Positions 30,405 to 40,238 of a DNA stretch of 64,000 bases are shown here, in pieces (the first letter of the stretch is position 1; the number at the start of each line of letters is the position of its first letter). Position numbers and translations under genes: made by a program. Source of the stretch: Leishmania martiniquensis (Eukaryota > Euglenozoa > Kinetoplastea > Trypanosomatida > Trypanosomatidae); NCBI RefSeq assembly GCF_017916325.1, contig NC_090168.1, forward strand, positions 942,143 through 1,006,142, read 5' to 3'. The notes under the pieces were generated by a model. It had not been told where the DNA came from, did not search any database, and saw only the letters and a program-made list of their open reading frames with translations.

Positions 30405-30890
30405 TGTCGCGCTGAGAGATGCGCGACATCTCAGGGGCGGCCACTGTCCCGCTCCATGCGGGCAAAGCCGAGCAGGCCCTCTTTCTCCTCCTCCATCCCC
30501 TGCGATAGGCCGGACCCCTTCTGCTGCTGATGCCATTGGGTCGAGCACCCGGCGGCGCAGGGAAGTCAGAGGGACGTGCTGCCCACGGATGCCGGCGGCC
30601 AGGCCCTGTGTAGCGCTGCGTCGCCGCAAGGTGCGGCGGTGCGCAGGCTTCGTGCCATGCGCTTGGTGGGCGGAGTGTCGGCATCACGCGGGTGCACCTC
30701 GCCCGGCCCTGGCACTGCCTGCTGGTGTGGGGCGCCCCCTGCGCACCACCCCGATGCGGATGCAGGCACGTGGCAGCCCGCGTGGTGGGGTGGGGGGCGG
30801 TGTGCGGGGCGGGTAGGGCTTTGGGGCAGGGCGGCGTGCTCGGATGGCGGGGCCGGCGCATTGCTGTAGCGCCTGCCTACCTGCTTTCTC
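30405..30890. repeat. SIDER-like dispersed repeat, copy 2
   Basis: Direct counterpart of 8660-9200, in the same orientation. The best-conserved block 30583-30781 differs from copy 1 at about seven positions, and 30802-30866 differs at two. It lies ~740 bases after the kinase stop codon, hence probably in the kinase 3' UTR. SIDERs in Leishmania 3' UTRs have been linked to mRNA turnover and translation control. Whether this copy does so is not shown by the sequence. It lacks the 17-base direct repeat found in copy 1. Confidence 0.7.
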
Positions 30891-30930
30891 GCAGGCGATG
30901 ACTGGGCCTGCAGCGGTTTGTGGTGTGTCT

Positions 30931-30946
30931 GTGTGTGTGTGTGTGT
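30931..30946. repeat. (GT)n microsatellite
   Basis: Eight GT units follow directly after the end of the SIDER-like repeat copy 2. Confidence 0.85.
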
Positions 30947-31322
30947 ACGTATGTGCGTATTTGTGTGCGCGGGAACGTTTTGCATGCGTGTGCTCGACAC
31001 CTCTCCCTCTTTCCACATCGGTGGCGCGGTGATCAAGGGGCGAGGAGGAGGGGTACTACTGTAGCCCAGCCCTCCGCACGCGAGTGAAAGTGCTCGCTCT
31101 CCTCGACTATCTTCCTTCAGGCAGGGTGAAGGCAGCCGTGATGGAGAGCTGACCACGGACTCTCCGTCTCAGCCCTCCTGTCTGGTCAGTGCTCTCTCTC
31201 TCTCTGCGTGTGTGCTTGTCGTTGCCCTGCGGCTTGTGGCCGGACTGAAGCGCTGCGGCTGTCCTCCTCCTTCATCCACTCGCGACTCTTGCGTTCCTCC
31301 ACCCGCTCATTCTCCTCTTTCC

Positions 31323-31324
31323 AG
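31323..31324 (+). promoter_or_regulatory. Candidate trans-splice acceptor AG for the DCL-like-domain gene
   Basis: A ~45-base C/T-rich tract ends in TTTCCAG, 63 bases before the ATG at 31388. Confidence 0.6.
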
Positions 31325-31387
31325 GGACGGCGCACCGCTGCCCCGCCCCTCCATAGATGATTTCCTCTACCATCTTCCACGCCACGG

Positions 31388-34300
31388 ATGACCTTTGCGC
31401 ACGCAGTCCTGCCGCGAAGCGAGCGACTCCTTCCGCTGGAGTCTACAGAGGTTCTCAGCTTGACCGACTCGTTTCTTCTCCACATCCTTTCTCGTCAAAG
31501 CGGCAGCGGTCATGAGGATCCGCAGAGCAAGCGGCGGCGCGAGCACCTCTTGCTTTACCGCAATCAGCACACCGTGTACCACTCTTATCAGCGCAAGCTG
31601 TTGCGCGAGGTGGGATCGACGCGTGGGCCGGTACGCTTTGCCGGCTTTCCGCAGGTACGAGCTGATCCGAAGCGCACAGACTTGGCATCGCCAGGGCGTC
31701 GGACTCTGGCACTCGATCGCGCTCAGTGCAGCGGTGAAAGCCCTTTAGCGAATGGCGGGGCTTCCATACCCTCTCAACGAAGCGCGGAGGCCGCCGCCGC
31801 TGCATCAGCCCTGCAGCCCGTTGAGGGGACGCTGCTGCCGCCGCGCTCTCTTGCAGCATGGAACTGGATATCTCTGGTGGCACCGTACGAGCGGCTGCTG
31901 TGCCCTTCGCTGCTGTACAGTGCGCTTCTCTCGCCCTCTGTTGGCGGCTGTTCATCTCTATGCTACAGCACGCAGGAACTAATGCCAGCACCCGAGGCTG
32001 CTTCCACAGCAACCGCAGCCGTGAAAGCGCGTGCGCGGTGGAGCACGCACACGTGTCAGTCAATGTGGGCCTTGCATTCTGTCGCTGCCGCGGTTTCCAT
32101 GCCAGCGCAGGAGGTTTACGTGTTGTGTGCGGGCACCATCCTCTACCTTGACGTGGTCCTGACGGCTGGCACGGTGTGGTCCGAGCTGGAGGGGATGTGG
32201 GGACGCGATCTCGTCCTCGAGGTTGAAGAGGAGAGAGTAAATGTGCAAGCAGGTGGCTTGTGTAGCAGTGACACAGACATGCGCACACAGCTGAGCTCTC
32301 TAAAGTCGTTTCTCTCTCAGCCTCCGCCGACATATGCAGCGATGTTGCAGCACGTGCGAGTACTGATGGAGGCTATCACAAGAGCCATCACAGAATACAA
32401 ACGCACGAATGCGCTTGCTGCGCCCGAGGTGGTGAAGAGCGCACCCCCTCGTCCTCTCGTGCCGTGGCTTGAGGCGGCCATGACGAAGGATGTGTGGACC
32501 GCTTCGACGGATACCTGGGCAGACAGCAACAGCAGCAGTGGTGATGCGAGCTCTGTCACCGTACGAATATTGAGGTACGCCGTCGCAGAGTTCTTATCGC
32601 GGCGCGGCGCCACCGTCACCGCCTCCACACCGACCGGCAGTCGTGCCGCCGCTCTGCCGCCGCGCGATCTTTGCGTGTCGCGGGGGTCGAGCTTGGACGC
32701 ACCTTCCTCGTCAGGGCGTCAGGTGTGCCGTGAGTGCGCCCCGGCTCTTGTGGAACCTTCTGCGCGGTGTGCGGGCGCCCACCGGCCGTGCATTGCTTCC
32801 GCAAGGCCCGTCGGCGCTGCGACTGCTGCTGCGTCCATCATCTTCGAGCCCTTCGAACCTCATGATACCCCTCGTGATCAGCACCCCTTCTCCCTCCCGC
32901 CACTCCCCCAAGACCCGGCGCTGATTTTCTTCACCGTCGTGTGGCGCCGCACACTGCGTCTGTGCATACTTGAGCCTAACGTGCTGCGGCAGCGTCTGCG
33001 GCAGGTGATCTTGGGCAACGCAGGCCAGCGCTGCGAGGAGCTTCTTCGCGAAGCAAAGCAGCACTCGCCTCGGTCACGTGCATGGGCCGGGCCCTTCACT
33101 ACGGCCGAATCGCGCGACGATGCCTTGTCCACAAAGGCATCCGAAGAGCAGCTAGGCATCATTGGCAAGGCAGACGCCACCGCCAGTCCCTCTTGTGCTG
33201 AGGCTCCATCATCTCCGCTGGTTGTATCCGCAGCCGTGGTGCCTTCGCCTCCTCTGCTGCTCACCTGTGATCCCACCGCCACTTCATTCCGCGTGTTGGG
33301 CCCTCGCCTGGGAGAGTGGCTGACGTCCAGCCGCGGTGGCGGCGGTTGGAGTGGCTTTCGGGGAGAGCTGTTCTGCTGTGTCGGACCGCCGCCGCCTCCG
33401 TTGGCGCACGCTCCATTGCGGAATGACCCCCAAGCAGCGCAGGCGCGTTTTCGCTTACAGCTGTTCCGGGGCTCTTACCCTTTAGCTGCAGTACCGGCGC
33501 CGCCCACGGAACTGCTCACCGAGGTCTTTGTGGATGGGGCTCTCGAGGTGGACCGCGCCGGCGTTTTCGCCGCGTCGTCCACAACCTGCGCCTCGCGCCT
33601 TCCCCCCTTGCTGTACAGCGCTGAGGAGCTTGCGGATCGACTCTGCCGCCTGGGCTCGATGCTGCCCCGCTACGCCACGGAGGTGTGTGGGAGCCGGCTT
33701 CGCCCTGCCGACTCGGACTTCGTACGGGAGGTGCTGCAGCGGCACTGCCTGCCCCTTCTTCTCGCTTGCGAGCGTCGTGGTATCCAGCAGTGGGGTCTTC
33801 GCAGCTGGTTGAAGGGCATCACACTGACGCTCCTGGACAACAGCGGAGCCGAGTCCCGCGTGATTACACCGGCCAAGCTTCTGGAGCTGGGGCTTCAGCA
33901 GGCCAGATCGGCCGGCGGGTCGAACGTCTTGGCGTCGGCGGCAGCGCTGCGGATGGTGATGAACGGCGGGCTGAGTGAGGCGCTGGCGTTCTTGGAGCAT
34001 GTGAAGAAGAGGCCAGAGCGCACAGTGCGGCGGCTGCCGGTGCGACGGCTGGCCAGTGATAGCGGTGCTATCGGCGGCCGCGACACCGTGGCAGCGGTAG
34101 ACGTTCTGCTCCTGCGCCGCGCGGAAGAGAGTGCGCTCTTTCGTATTTTCCAAAGTCATCCCTCTGCACCATTGCTGGCAGGATGCGGCGTGCAAAGGCT
34201 CGCGTTGACGGTGAAGACCGCCGCGCCAGGGCGAAGGCATGAGACTGGCGGCGTCCATCTGCACCCGCCAGGATCGTCGGTACTTCTTCTCGTGCGCACT

Positions 34301-35107
34301 TGCGGTGTAGCTGTGGACTGGGACTTGCAAGACTGCTACGAGCGACCGAAGTTCTCGCGGCTTCGGGAGCCGCGGCGACTGGTGTCGCATTCCCATCGGG
34401 AAGGCACCTCTAGCAGAGGCACGCAGTGGCTGCCGCTTCCACCAGAGATTGGGACTGCTGTGGAGCGGGTGTCGCTGCAGCACATACGCAGGATGCTGCA
34501 GTACTATCTCCGCTCGCTGGACACTACCGCAGGGCTCGTTGGTGCGAGGGATATTGCCAGTGGTGTAGTTCTCGCGAGCGGTGTGAAGCGGCCAAGGACT
34601 GATTTGGAGAACGAGGTGGTTGAGGGGCCCCACGAGCCGTTGTCGAACGTTGACGCCCTACATGCCGGTAGCCAAGCGGGAGCGGGGTCGTCCGTGCCGC
34701 TGCCTCTGACTGGCGCGAGTAGTGCCTATGTAGCTCACATGCCGCGGACGACGGTGTTCCCGATCGACCGTGCGGCGTTGCTGTACGTGTTGCGACACCA
34801 CCCTCAGTACTACCGCCAGGTAAAAGGGTGCGGAATCAGGCAGGTGTACGTGGCTGCCGCAGATTTCTCTGCCGAGGAATCGGCCGCAGTGGCGGCCCGT
34901 GCGAATATGGCGCGGGATCGGGTTGACGCCCTCGCCGAGGCTGCAACCAGCTCTGTAGGCGCCCCCTCTTCGGGTGCTGCGGGGCGGCGCCAAGCGGTTG
35001 TCATCGTGGAGCGGACTTGTGGTCAACTGGTGGAGGTGGAGGTGGAGGCATGCTATGACAAAGCGCGCGAGGGTAGGCCGCTTCGCCCCTTCTTCATGTT
35101 GGCCTAG
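31388..35107 (+). CDS. Large protein with two C-terminal DCL-like (DUF3223-like) repeats
   Basis: The 1,239-residue product has no recognisable enzyme motif in its first 900 residues, which alternate helical segments and low-complexity linkers. Two related C-terminal units are visible, about residues 913-990 and 1125-1230. Each has a hydrophobic helix, then HPS or HPQ, then GCGV or GCGI about ten residues later, and finally LLVRTCG or IVERTCG followed after a short gap by DCY or ACY. This spacing resembles the DCL/DUF3223 fold (HP...GxGI...VxxDG...KC), known in plants from the chloroplast protein DCL, which is needed for rRNA maturation, and found elsewhere in diverse nucleic-acid proteins. 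A role in RNA processing is a guess. The clear splice signal 63 bases upstream supports this start. Low-complexity linkers probably account for much of the length. Confidence 0.75.
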   Translation: MTFAHAVLPRSERLLPLESTEVLSLTDSFLLHILSRQSGSGHEDPQSKRRREHLLLYRNQHTVYHSYQRKLLREVGSTRGPVRFAGFPQVRADPKRTDLASPGRRTLALDRAQCSGESPLANGGASIPSQRSAEAAAAASALQPVEGTLLPPRSLAAWNWISLVAPYERLLCPSLLYSALLSPSVGGCSSLCYSTQELMPAPEAASTATAAVKARARWSTHTCQSMWALHSVAAAVSMPAQEVYVLCAGTILYLDVVLTAGTVWSELEGMWGRDLVLEVEEERVNVQAGGLCSSDTDMRTQLSSLKSFLSQPPPTYAAMLQHVRVLMEAITRAITEYKRTNALAAPEVVKSAPPRPLVPWLEAAMTKDVWTASTDTWADSNSSSGDASSVTVRILRYAVAEFLSRRGATVTASTPTGSRAAALPPRDLCVSRGSSLDAPSSSGRQVCRECAPALVEPSARCAGAHRPCIASARPVGAATAAASIIFEPFEPHDTPRDQHPFSLPPLPQDPALIFFTVVWRRTLRLCILEPNVLRQRLRQVILGNAGQRCEELLREAKQHSPRSRAWAGPFTTAESRDDALSTKASEEQLGIIGKADATASPSCAEAPSSPLVVSAAVVPSPPLLLTCDPTATSFRVLGPRLGEWLTSSRGGGGWSGFRGELFCCVGPPPPPLAHAPLRNDPQAAQARFRLQLFRGSYPLAAVPAPPTELLTEVFVDGALEVDRAGVFAASSTTCASRLPPLLYSAEELADRLCRLGSMLPRYATEVCGSRLRPADSDFVREVLQRHCLPLLLACERRGIQQWGLRSWLKGITLTLLDNSGAESRVITPAKLLELGLQQARSAGGSNVLASAAALRMVMNGGLSEALAFLEHVKKRPERTVRRLPVRRLASDSGAIGGRDTVAAVDVLLLRRAEESALFRIFQSHPSAPLLAGCGVQRLALTVKTAAPGRRHETGGVHLHPPGSSVLLLVRTCGVAVDWDLQDCYERPKFSRLREPRRLVSHSHREGTSSRGTQWLPLPPEIGTAVERVSLQHIRRMLQYYLRSLDTTAGLVGARDIASGVVLASGVKRPRTDLENEVVEGPHEPLSNVDALHAGSQAGAGSSVPLPLTGASSAYVAHMPRTTVFPIDRAALLYVLRHHPQYYRQVKGCGIRQVYVAAADFSAEESAAVAARANMARDRVDALAEAATSSVGAPSSGAAGRRQAVVIVERTCGQLVEVEVEACYDKAREGRPLRPFFMLA

Positions 35108-36575
35108 GAGCTGATGAGGTGGGTGCCGTCGCTACAGCTTTGCCTACCTCGAAGTCAGTGCGCTCGCAGCCATGGAGAATCGATTGCCATTTCGTTTCCT
35201 CCCTCCTTCCTCATACGGACCAATAGCGGGCGGGGGGCGGACGGGTCGGCAGGGGGCGTGGGTGGGGTGGTGAGACTCACCTCATGGATGGGCTGCCTTC
35301 CGTGTACTTCTCTAGAGCGCAAGGGCAAGAAAAAAGGGAAGACGTACCCACCCACAGTGTATACGCGTAAGCGAAGAGGAGGAGGTGGAGGGGTGGGGGC
35401 ACGCTAACGTCTCACGCACACGCATGCAGTCGTACGTACATGGCCAACGGAAGGTGCCAAAGACACACGAAGCGCAACAGAAAGGCAAACATCCTGAAGG
35501 CACAAATATGTGACGGCTCCATCTTTGAATGGAGTGAACCCGCGCCTGGGAAGGGTTTTTTTGTTTTTTTTCGGGCGCCGCGAGTCCCACTCCATTTCTT
35601 TCCTCTCCCCCCTCGAATACCTCCTTGTCTTGTCGCACGCTTGCAGTAGGCCAAAGGCGAGCAGACATCTGACCCGGGGTCACGAGGGGACTCGTGCTGG
35701 GAAAGGAGCTGAGCGGATGGTGACGCGTGTGACCGCGTTCGCAGAGATGCATGTGTGCGGCACCATCCACTGCTTTTTCTTTCCTCTTCTCTTCCGTTTG
35801 AATTTTCTCCCTCTCTGCGGTCCCTCATGGCCGCTCAGTTACAGCTCGCCTACTACTACTACTACACACACACACGTAGCAGCAGCGCCGCTCCGAGGAC
35901 GGCACACTCTCAACTTGTCGATTCTGTTTCCGTTGCTCTTTGGCTTTTTCTACTCCCTTCGGCTCGTCTTGCATCATTGGACACCTCTGGGCCACCGCCG
36001 GTCAACAGGCTTGCCGCTCTCCTCTTGTCCTCTCCTCCTCTGTTTTCTAATTCTCTTTGTGCCACTGCCCCTCTTCCCCTCGTTCCGGAGCTTACACATA
36101 TATTTCATCAGCCTGCGCACGAGGCACCACACCCGCACAGAGACGCACTCGTCCAGGCGCTCCACGTTGGTGAGCACTGCTGCGAACGCCCTTTCTGTTA
36201 TCGCGCATCACTCTCCAGCCTCGGTGTTTGTATGCCGCTGTAGTGCGTCCTCCTCCGTTGCTGTACTCTTTTTTTTGCACTTCAGCCCCTCATCTGCACG
36301 TGTCTTTCGTATCGTGGCCACACAGCTGCTCTTAACCTTCTGCCGGCCATTACACTGTCACGATCGCCCCGACGCCCTGTAACTAGCACCCACGCGGTGC
36401 GTGCCAGCCGAGCGGTCCCAGTGCCTCACCGGTCACGCCGGCTCACGCAGGTCTCTCTCTTCTGCAAGTCTTTTTCCTTTTGTTTTGTATCGCCTAACGC
36501 ATTGTGCCCCTCAGCACCACGACGCAATCGAATACTTACGGCACGTTCGCGCGGTATCGCGTGCAGGCGAGCCCA
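35108..36575. other. Intergenic region
   Basis: No gene seen. G-rich patches near 35225-35270 and 35376-35400, then C/T-rich sequence from ~35760 to 36500 that ends in the splice signal of the copper-ATPase gene. Confidence 0.6.
36513..36514 (+). promoter_or_regulatory. Candidate trans-splice acceptor AG for the copper-ATPase gene
   Basis: T-rich sequence followed by CCCCTCAG ends at 36514, 61 bases before the ATG at 36576. This AG lies downstream of the only upstream in-frame alternative start (GTG at 36504), which supports the ATG. Confidence 0.55.
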
Positions 36576-39500
36576 ATGGACTCCGCCACGGGGGCGCAAT
36601 GCGAGGGAAAGCAGACGTGCGCTTCATCCGCTGGGCCCCCACCTCGCAGCGCCTCTGCAGAGCACTTGGCTGAGTTATTGTACCTCTGTGAAGGCGACCC
36701 TCGCAAAGACGAGAGCTTCAGCGGGTCCTGCCTTTCCTCCAGCGCGATGAGCGCAGCAACAGCTCGACTGGGTGACAGCCCTGGAGCGATGCATCAGGAC
36801 ACGGGGAACAAATTCGGGCTCGCGTGCAGTAAGCGCACGCAAGGCGTACAGAAGAGTGTGGCGGCGCTGGGAAGAGGGCGGCCGGCTTCAGTGGACTGTG
36901 GCGCGTGTGCCGAGGGGTCTGCGGACTCGAGGGATGCCAGTATTCACTCTCAAATAGAGAAGAAGGCGGCTCCGGAGGAATGCACACTGCATTCCGCGCC
37001 GCTGCCATCGCGCGAGGCGTCGGGGCAGGAAGAGACGGGGATCTCACCAGCGCCGCCCCCTTTGCGTCGAAGTCGGGAGAGCTCCTCGCACGTGCCCTCG
37101 GCCACCTTCGTGTCTACGTGCTGTATGGCACATCTGCGGCAACCGTGTGAGACGCCCGAGGCGATGGCAGCGGGCCCACACCGGCAGGGCGGGGGATCTC
37201 TCCATTCCCACCGTCACTTCCGCCGGGTACCTTGCGGCTGTGGAGGACGTGGGTGCCTGTGCGCCTACGCTCCAGAGCCCGCCATGGTAACGGAGGAGAC
37301 GCGCCTTCTTCGCGCAGGCGGCTCGGAGGAGTGCTTGTCGGAGGTGGCAATGGTGCCTACATCGACGGACGTGACCGTGGTCGTCGGCCGTACTCGTGGC
37401 GCCGAGTGGGGCCATACTCCCGCGGCCGTTCATCCAGCATGGACGACGGGTACAGCAGCCGCAGCGGTGGCAAAGACGCGTCTCCTAATCGAGGGCATGT
37501 CGTGCACCTCTTGCGCTGCTCGTATCGAGGAGAAGCTCAGGCAGCTCGATGGTGTCCTTGACGTGTCTGTGAACTTCTCAGCCATGAGCGGGCAGGTGTT
37601 GCACGACTCGGCTCGTGCATCACTCGAGAAGATCGTGAGCTGTGTAGCCGATATGGGCTACATTGTGACGGCGCAAGACACCACCGCCCCTTTCGGCACT
37701 GGTGACAGCGAGACAGCGCAGCAGGGCGAGTGCACCTGCAGCACAAACCTGCGAGCCATTCCGGTGCAGGTAGGAAGCTTCACGTCGGGATATGAGCATC
37801 GCCTGATTGTGCAAAGTATGTCATGCGCCTCCTGCGCAGCCCGCATCGAGGACGCACTGCAGCGGATGCCTGCTGTCCTGAGGTGTACCGTTTCCTTCAC
37901 CACCGGCACCGCTGTCATTACGACGCGCACTCCCGGCGACTACGTCGACATCTGCAAGGCGGTGCAGGCGATGGGGCTTGCTGTGACGGACACAACACTG
38001 TTAGCGTCCGATTCGTCCATCACGCGAACTCGTGAGGCGCTCGAGCGCACGCGAGAAATCGCCGAGCATCAGCGCAATTTGATTGGCAGCGCACTGCTGA
38101 GCGTGCCACTGGTGGTGGTGATGGTCTCGATGATGTTCACGGACATTTCAGCTCGGCCGCTGCTGGCGCGCGTCATCGATGGGGTGCAGTTCTGCGCCGC
38201 CACCCCGATTGTTTTCCACTTTGGCCGAGGCTTCTTCGTCAGCGCGTGGCGCAGCTGGCAGCACGGCGCCTACACGATGGACACACTCGTCGCGGTTGGC
38301 ACTGGCTGCACGTATGCCTACTCCACCGTTGTCTACGTGCTCACGCTGTTGATGAGCCCGCATTCGTATATGATGACGTACTACGACACAGCAGGGATGC
38401 TTACCACCTTTATGCTTCTCGGTCGCTTGCTCGAGACGCGGGCGAAGCGCAGCACAAGCGCGGCGCTCACTGAGCTGATGAGTCTCATGCCGGCGACGGC
38501 CTTGTGCGTGCAGCCAGACGGGAGCGAAGTGCGAGTGAGCTCGTCGCAGCTGCGGAAGGGCGCCCTTGTGCGTGTGCTGGCCGGCGATCGTATCCCGGTC
38601 GATGGCACCATCCTCGAAGGCAGCTCCGAGCTGGACGAGCAGATGGTGACAGGCGAGTCGCTCTCGAAGCCGAAGAAGCCCGGGGATGAGGTGGTCGGCG
38701 GTACACTGAACATCACTGCATCACTCCTCATCCGCGCGGACAAGGTCGGCGAGGAGACCATGATGGCGCAAGTGCTGCGCATTGTGCAGGAGGCCCAAGG
38801 TACGAAGCCCGCGGTGCAGCGCGCCGCTGATCGAATCGCCATGTCGTTTGTGCCGTTCGTCCTTGTCTTTTCCCTCTTGACGCTTGCTGTATGGCTCGTG
38901 CTCGGCGCGACGGGCGCGTACCCGGTGTCGTGGCGCGGGGCTAGGACAAGCTGGCCAACATTTGCGTTCAACTTCTTCATTGCCACCGTGGTCGCTGCCT
39001 GCCCATGCGCGCTGGGGCTAGCCACACCCACAGCTATCATGGTGGGCACCGGCGTCGGAGCGAAGAATGGGGTGCTGGTGAAGAGCGGCACCACGCTCGA
39101 GGCGGTGAGGCGTGTGAACTGCGTGGTCCTCGATAAGACGGGCACCATCACCAACGGCCACTTGGTAGTTGTGCGGACGCACATCTCAATGGCGGCCTTG
39201 TCGTCGCCCCTTGAGAGGAACCCGCAGACTCATGGGAACTTGGATGCCGCCTTCGTCTGGCACCTTGTCGGGCTCGTGGAGGCGCACTCAAACCACCCGA
39301 TCGCGAAGGCGGTCAGCGCCAAGCTACTGGCGACGGCCGACAAAGTGCAGCTCCGTGCCCGCTATGAGGTGTCCTCCGTCGTGGCACATGGCGGCAAGGG
39401 TGTGGAGGCCTCGGTGACCATGTCGCCAGCGGGCGACAGCGAGGACGGGGTCTCTTGCGAGCCACGGCCACCGCCGCATACCTTTCATCTTTTCATTGGA

Positions 39501-40238
39501 AATGTGGCTCTTCTGCGCGAGCACAATGTCTCGCTCACTCCTGAGTTGGCTCACATCGTTCGGGAGGAGAGCGGCCATGGTCTGACTACCGTGGTGGCTG
39601 CAGTCGATGGCGTAGCGTGCGCTGTGGTTAGCCTTGCCGACCAGCCGAAACGTGAGGCGCGCGGTGTCATTCAGTATCTGCAAAAGGCGGGGATTCGCGT
39701 GCTGATGGTGACGGGCGACAATACCGGCGTGGCGGGCCGAATCGCGGCCGAGGTCGGCATCCATGCAGAAGACGTGCGCGCTGAGGCGCTTCCGATTACC
39801 AAGGCGAACATCGTGAAGCAACTGCAGGAGCGGGGGTCGCGGGTGATGTTTGTTGGCGATGGCATCAACGATAGCCCTGCCTTGGCACAGGCCTACGTCG
39901 GCGTCGCACTCGGAGCTGGTACCGAGGTGGCGATCGAGGCAGCCGACGCTGTGCTCGTGCGCGACAGCCTCGTTGATCTGCTCAACTTGCAGTCTCTCTC
40001 CAAGATCACCGTGCGACGCATCTACGGGAACTTCGTCTGGGCCTTTGGGTACAATCTACTGATGCTCCCCGCTGCCAGTGGACTGCTATATCCATTCTTC
40101 CACATTCAGCTGCATCCCGTTATGGCGGGTGCCGCAATGATGCTGTCCAGTCTCAGCGTGCTGACATCGAGCCTGTCCATCCGCTGCTTCTGTGCGCATC
40201 GCGAAGGAGACTTTTACGTGGCGCGTGCCCACAACTGA
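36576..40238 (+). CDS. Copper-transporting P1B-type ATPase
   Basis: The 1,220-residue product pumps Cu(I) across a membrane using ATP. After a ~290-residue low-complexity N-terminus come two heavy-metal-associated domains with GMSCTSCAAR (Cys310, Cys313) and SMSCASCAAR (Cys417, Cys420). The catalytic core is complete: TGES at 692-695, CPC at 809-811 in a transmembrane helix, phosphorylated Asp853 in DKTGTIT, the SNHP histidine at 907 and GDGIND at 1094-1099. Eight membrane helices are visible. The last two carry YNLLMLP and MAGAAMMLSS, the residues typical of the Cu(I) subgroup (P1B-1, ATP7/CopA). An additional cluster C-G-C-G-G-R-G-C-L-C (Cys220, 222, 227, 229) preceded by histidines lies in the N-terminus. 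Copper export or loading of cuproproteins in a secretory compartment is expected. For a trypanosomatid parasite, survival of host copper is a reasonable inference. Confidence 0.95.
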   Translation: MDSATGAQCEGKQTCASSAGPPPRSASAEHLAELLYLCEGDPRKDESFSGSCLSSSAMSAATARLGDSPGAMHQDTGNKFGLACSKRTQGVQKSVAALGRGRPASVDCGACAEGSADSRDASIHSQIEKKAAPEECTLHSAPLPSREASGQEETGISPAPPPLRRSRESSSHVPSATFVSTCCMAHLRQPCETPEAMAAGPHRQGGGSLHSHRHFRRVPCGCGGRGCLCAYAPEPAMVTEETRLLRAGGSEECLSEVAMVPTSTDVTVVVGRTRGAEWGHTPAAVHPAWTTGTAAAAVAKTRLLIEGMSCTSCAARIEEKLRQLDGVLDVSVNFSAMSGQVLHDSARASLEKIVSCVADMGYIVTAQDTTAPFGTGDSETAQQGECTCSTNLRAIPVQVGSFTSGYEHRLIVQSMSCASCAARIEDALQRMPAVLRCTVSFTTGTAVITTRTPGDYVDICKAVQAMGLAVTDTTLLASDSSITRTREALERTREIAEHQRNLIGSALLSVPLVVVMVSMMFTDISARPLLARVIDGVQFCAATPIVFHFGRGFFVSAWRSWQHGAYTMDTLVAVGTGCTYAYSTVVYVLTLLMSPHSYMMTYYDTAGMLTTFMLLGRLLETRAKRSTSAALTELMSLMPATALCVQPDGSEVRVSSSQLRKGALVRVLAGDRIPVDGTILEGSSELDEQMVTGESLSKPKKPGDEVVGGTLNITASLLIRADKVGEETMMAQVLRIVQEAQGTKPAVQRAADRIAMSFVPFVLVFSLLTLAVWLVLGATGAYPVSWRGARTSWPTFAFNFFIATVVAACPCALGLATPTAIMVGTGVGAKNGVLVKSGTTLEAVRRVNCVVLDKTGTITNGHLVVVRTHISMAALSSPLERNPQTHGNLDAAFVWHLVGLVEAHSNHPIAKAVSAKLLATADKVQLRARYEVSSVVAHGGKGVEASVTMSPAGDSEDGVSCEPRPPPHTFHLFIGNVALLREHNVSLTPELAHIVREESGHGLTTVVAAVDGVACAVVSLADQPKREARGVIQYLQKAGIRVLMVTGDNTGVAGRIAAEVGIHAEDVRAEALPITKANIVKQLQERGSRVMFVGDGINDSPALAQAYVGVALGAGTEVAIEAADAVLVRDSLVDLLNLQSLSKITVRRIYGNFVWAFGYNLLMLPAASGLLYPFFHIQLHPVMAGAAMMLSSLSVLTSSLSIRCFCAHREGDFYVARAHN

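Larger units (their letters stand above)
29668..31387. other. Intergenic region with SIDER-like repeat
   Basis: No gene seen. Contents: GT runs at ~29888 and 30931-30946, C/T-rich sequence at 29920-30400, a SIDER-like repeat (30405-30890), and C/T-rich sequence from 31120 leading to a splice signal just before the next gene. Confidence 0.6.

Noticed and set aside
33482..34633. 383-residue minus-strand frame opposite the DCL-like-domain gene
   Set aside because: Antisense shadow. The + strand frame is far longer, has a splice signal and shows repeated domain patterns.
36504..36575. 24-residue N-terminal extension of the copper ATPase
   Set aside because: It starts with GTG rather than ATG and lies across the probable splice acceptor at 36513-36514.
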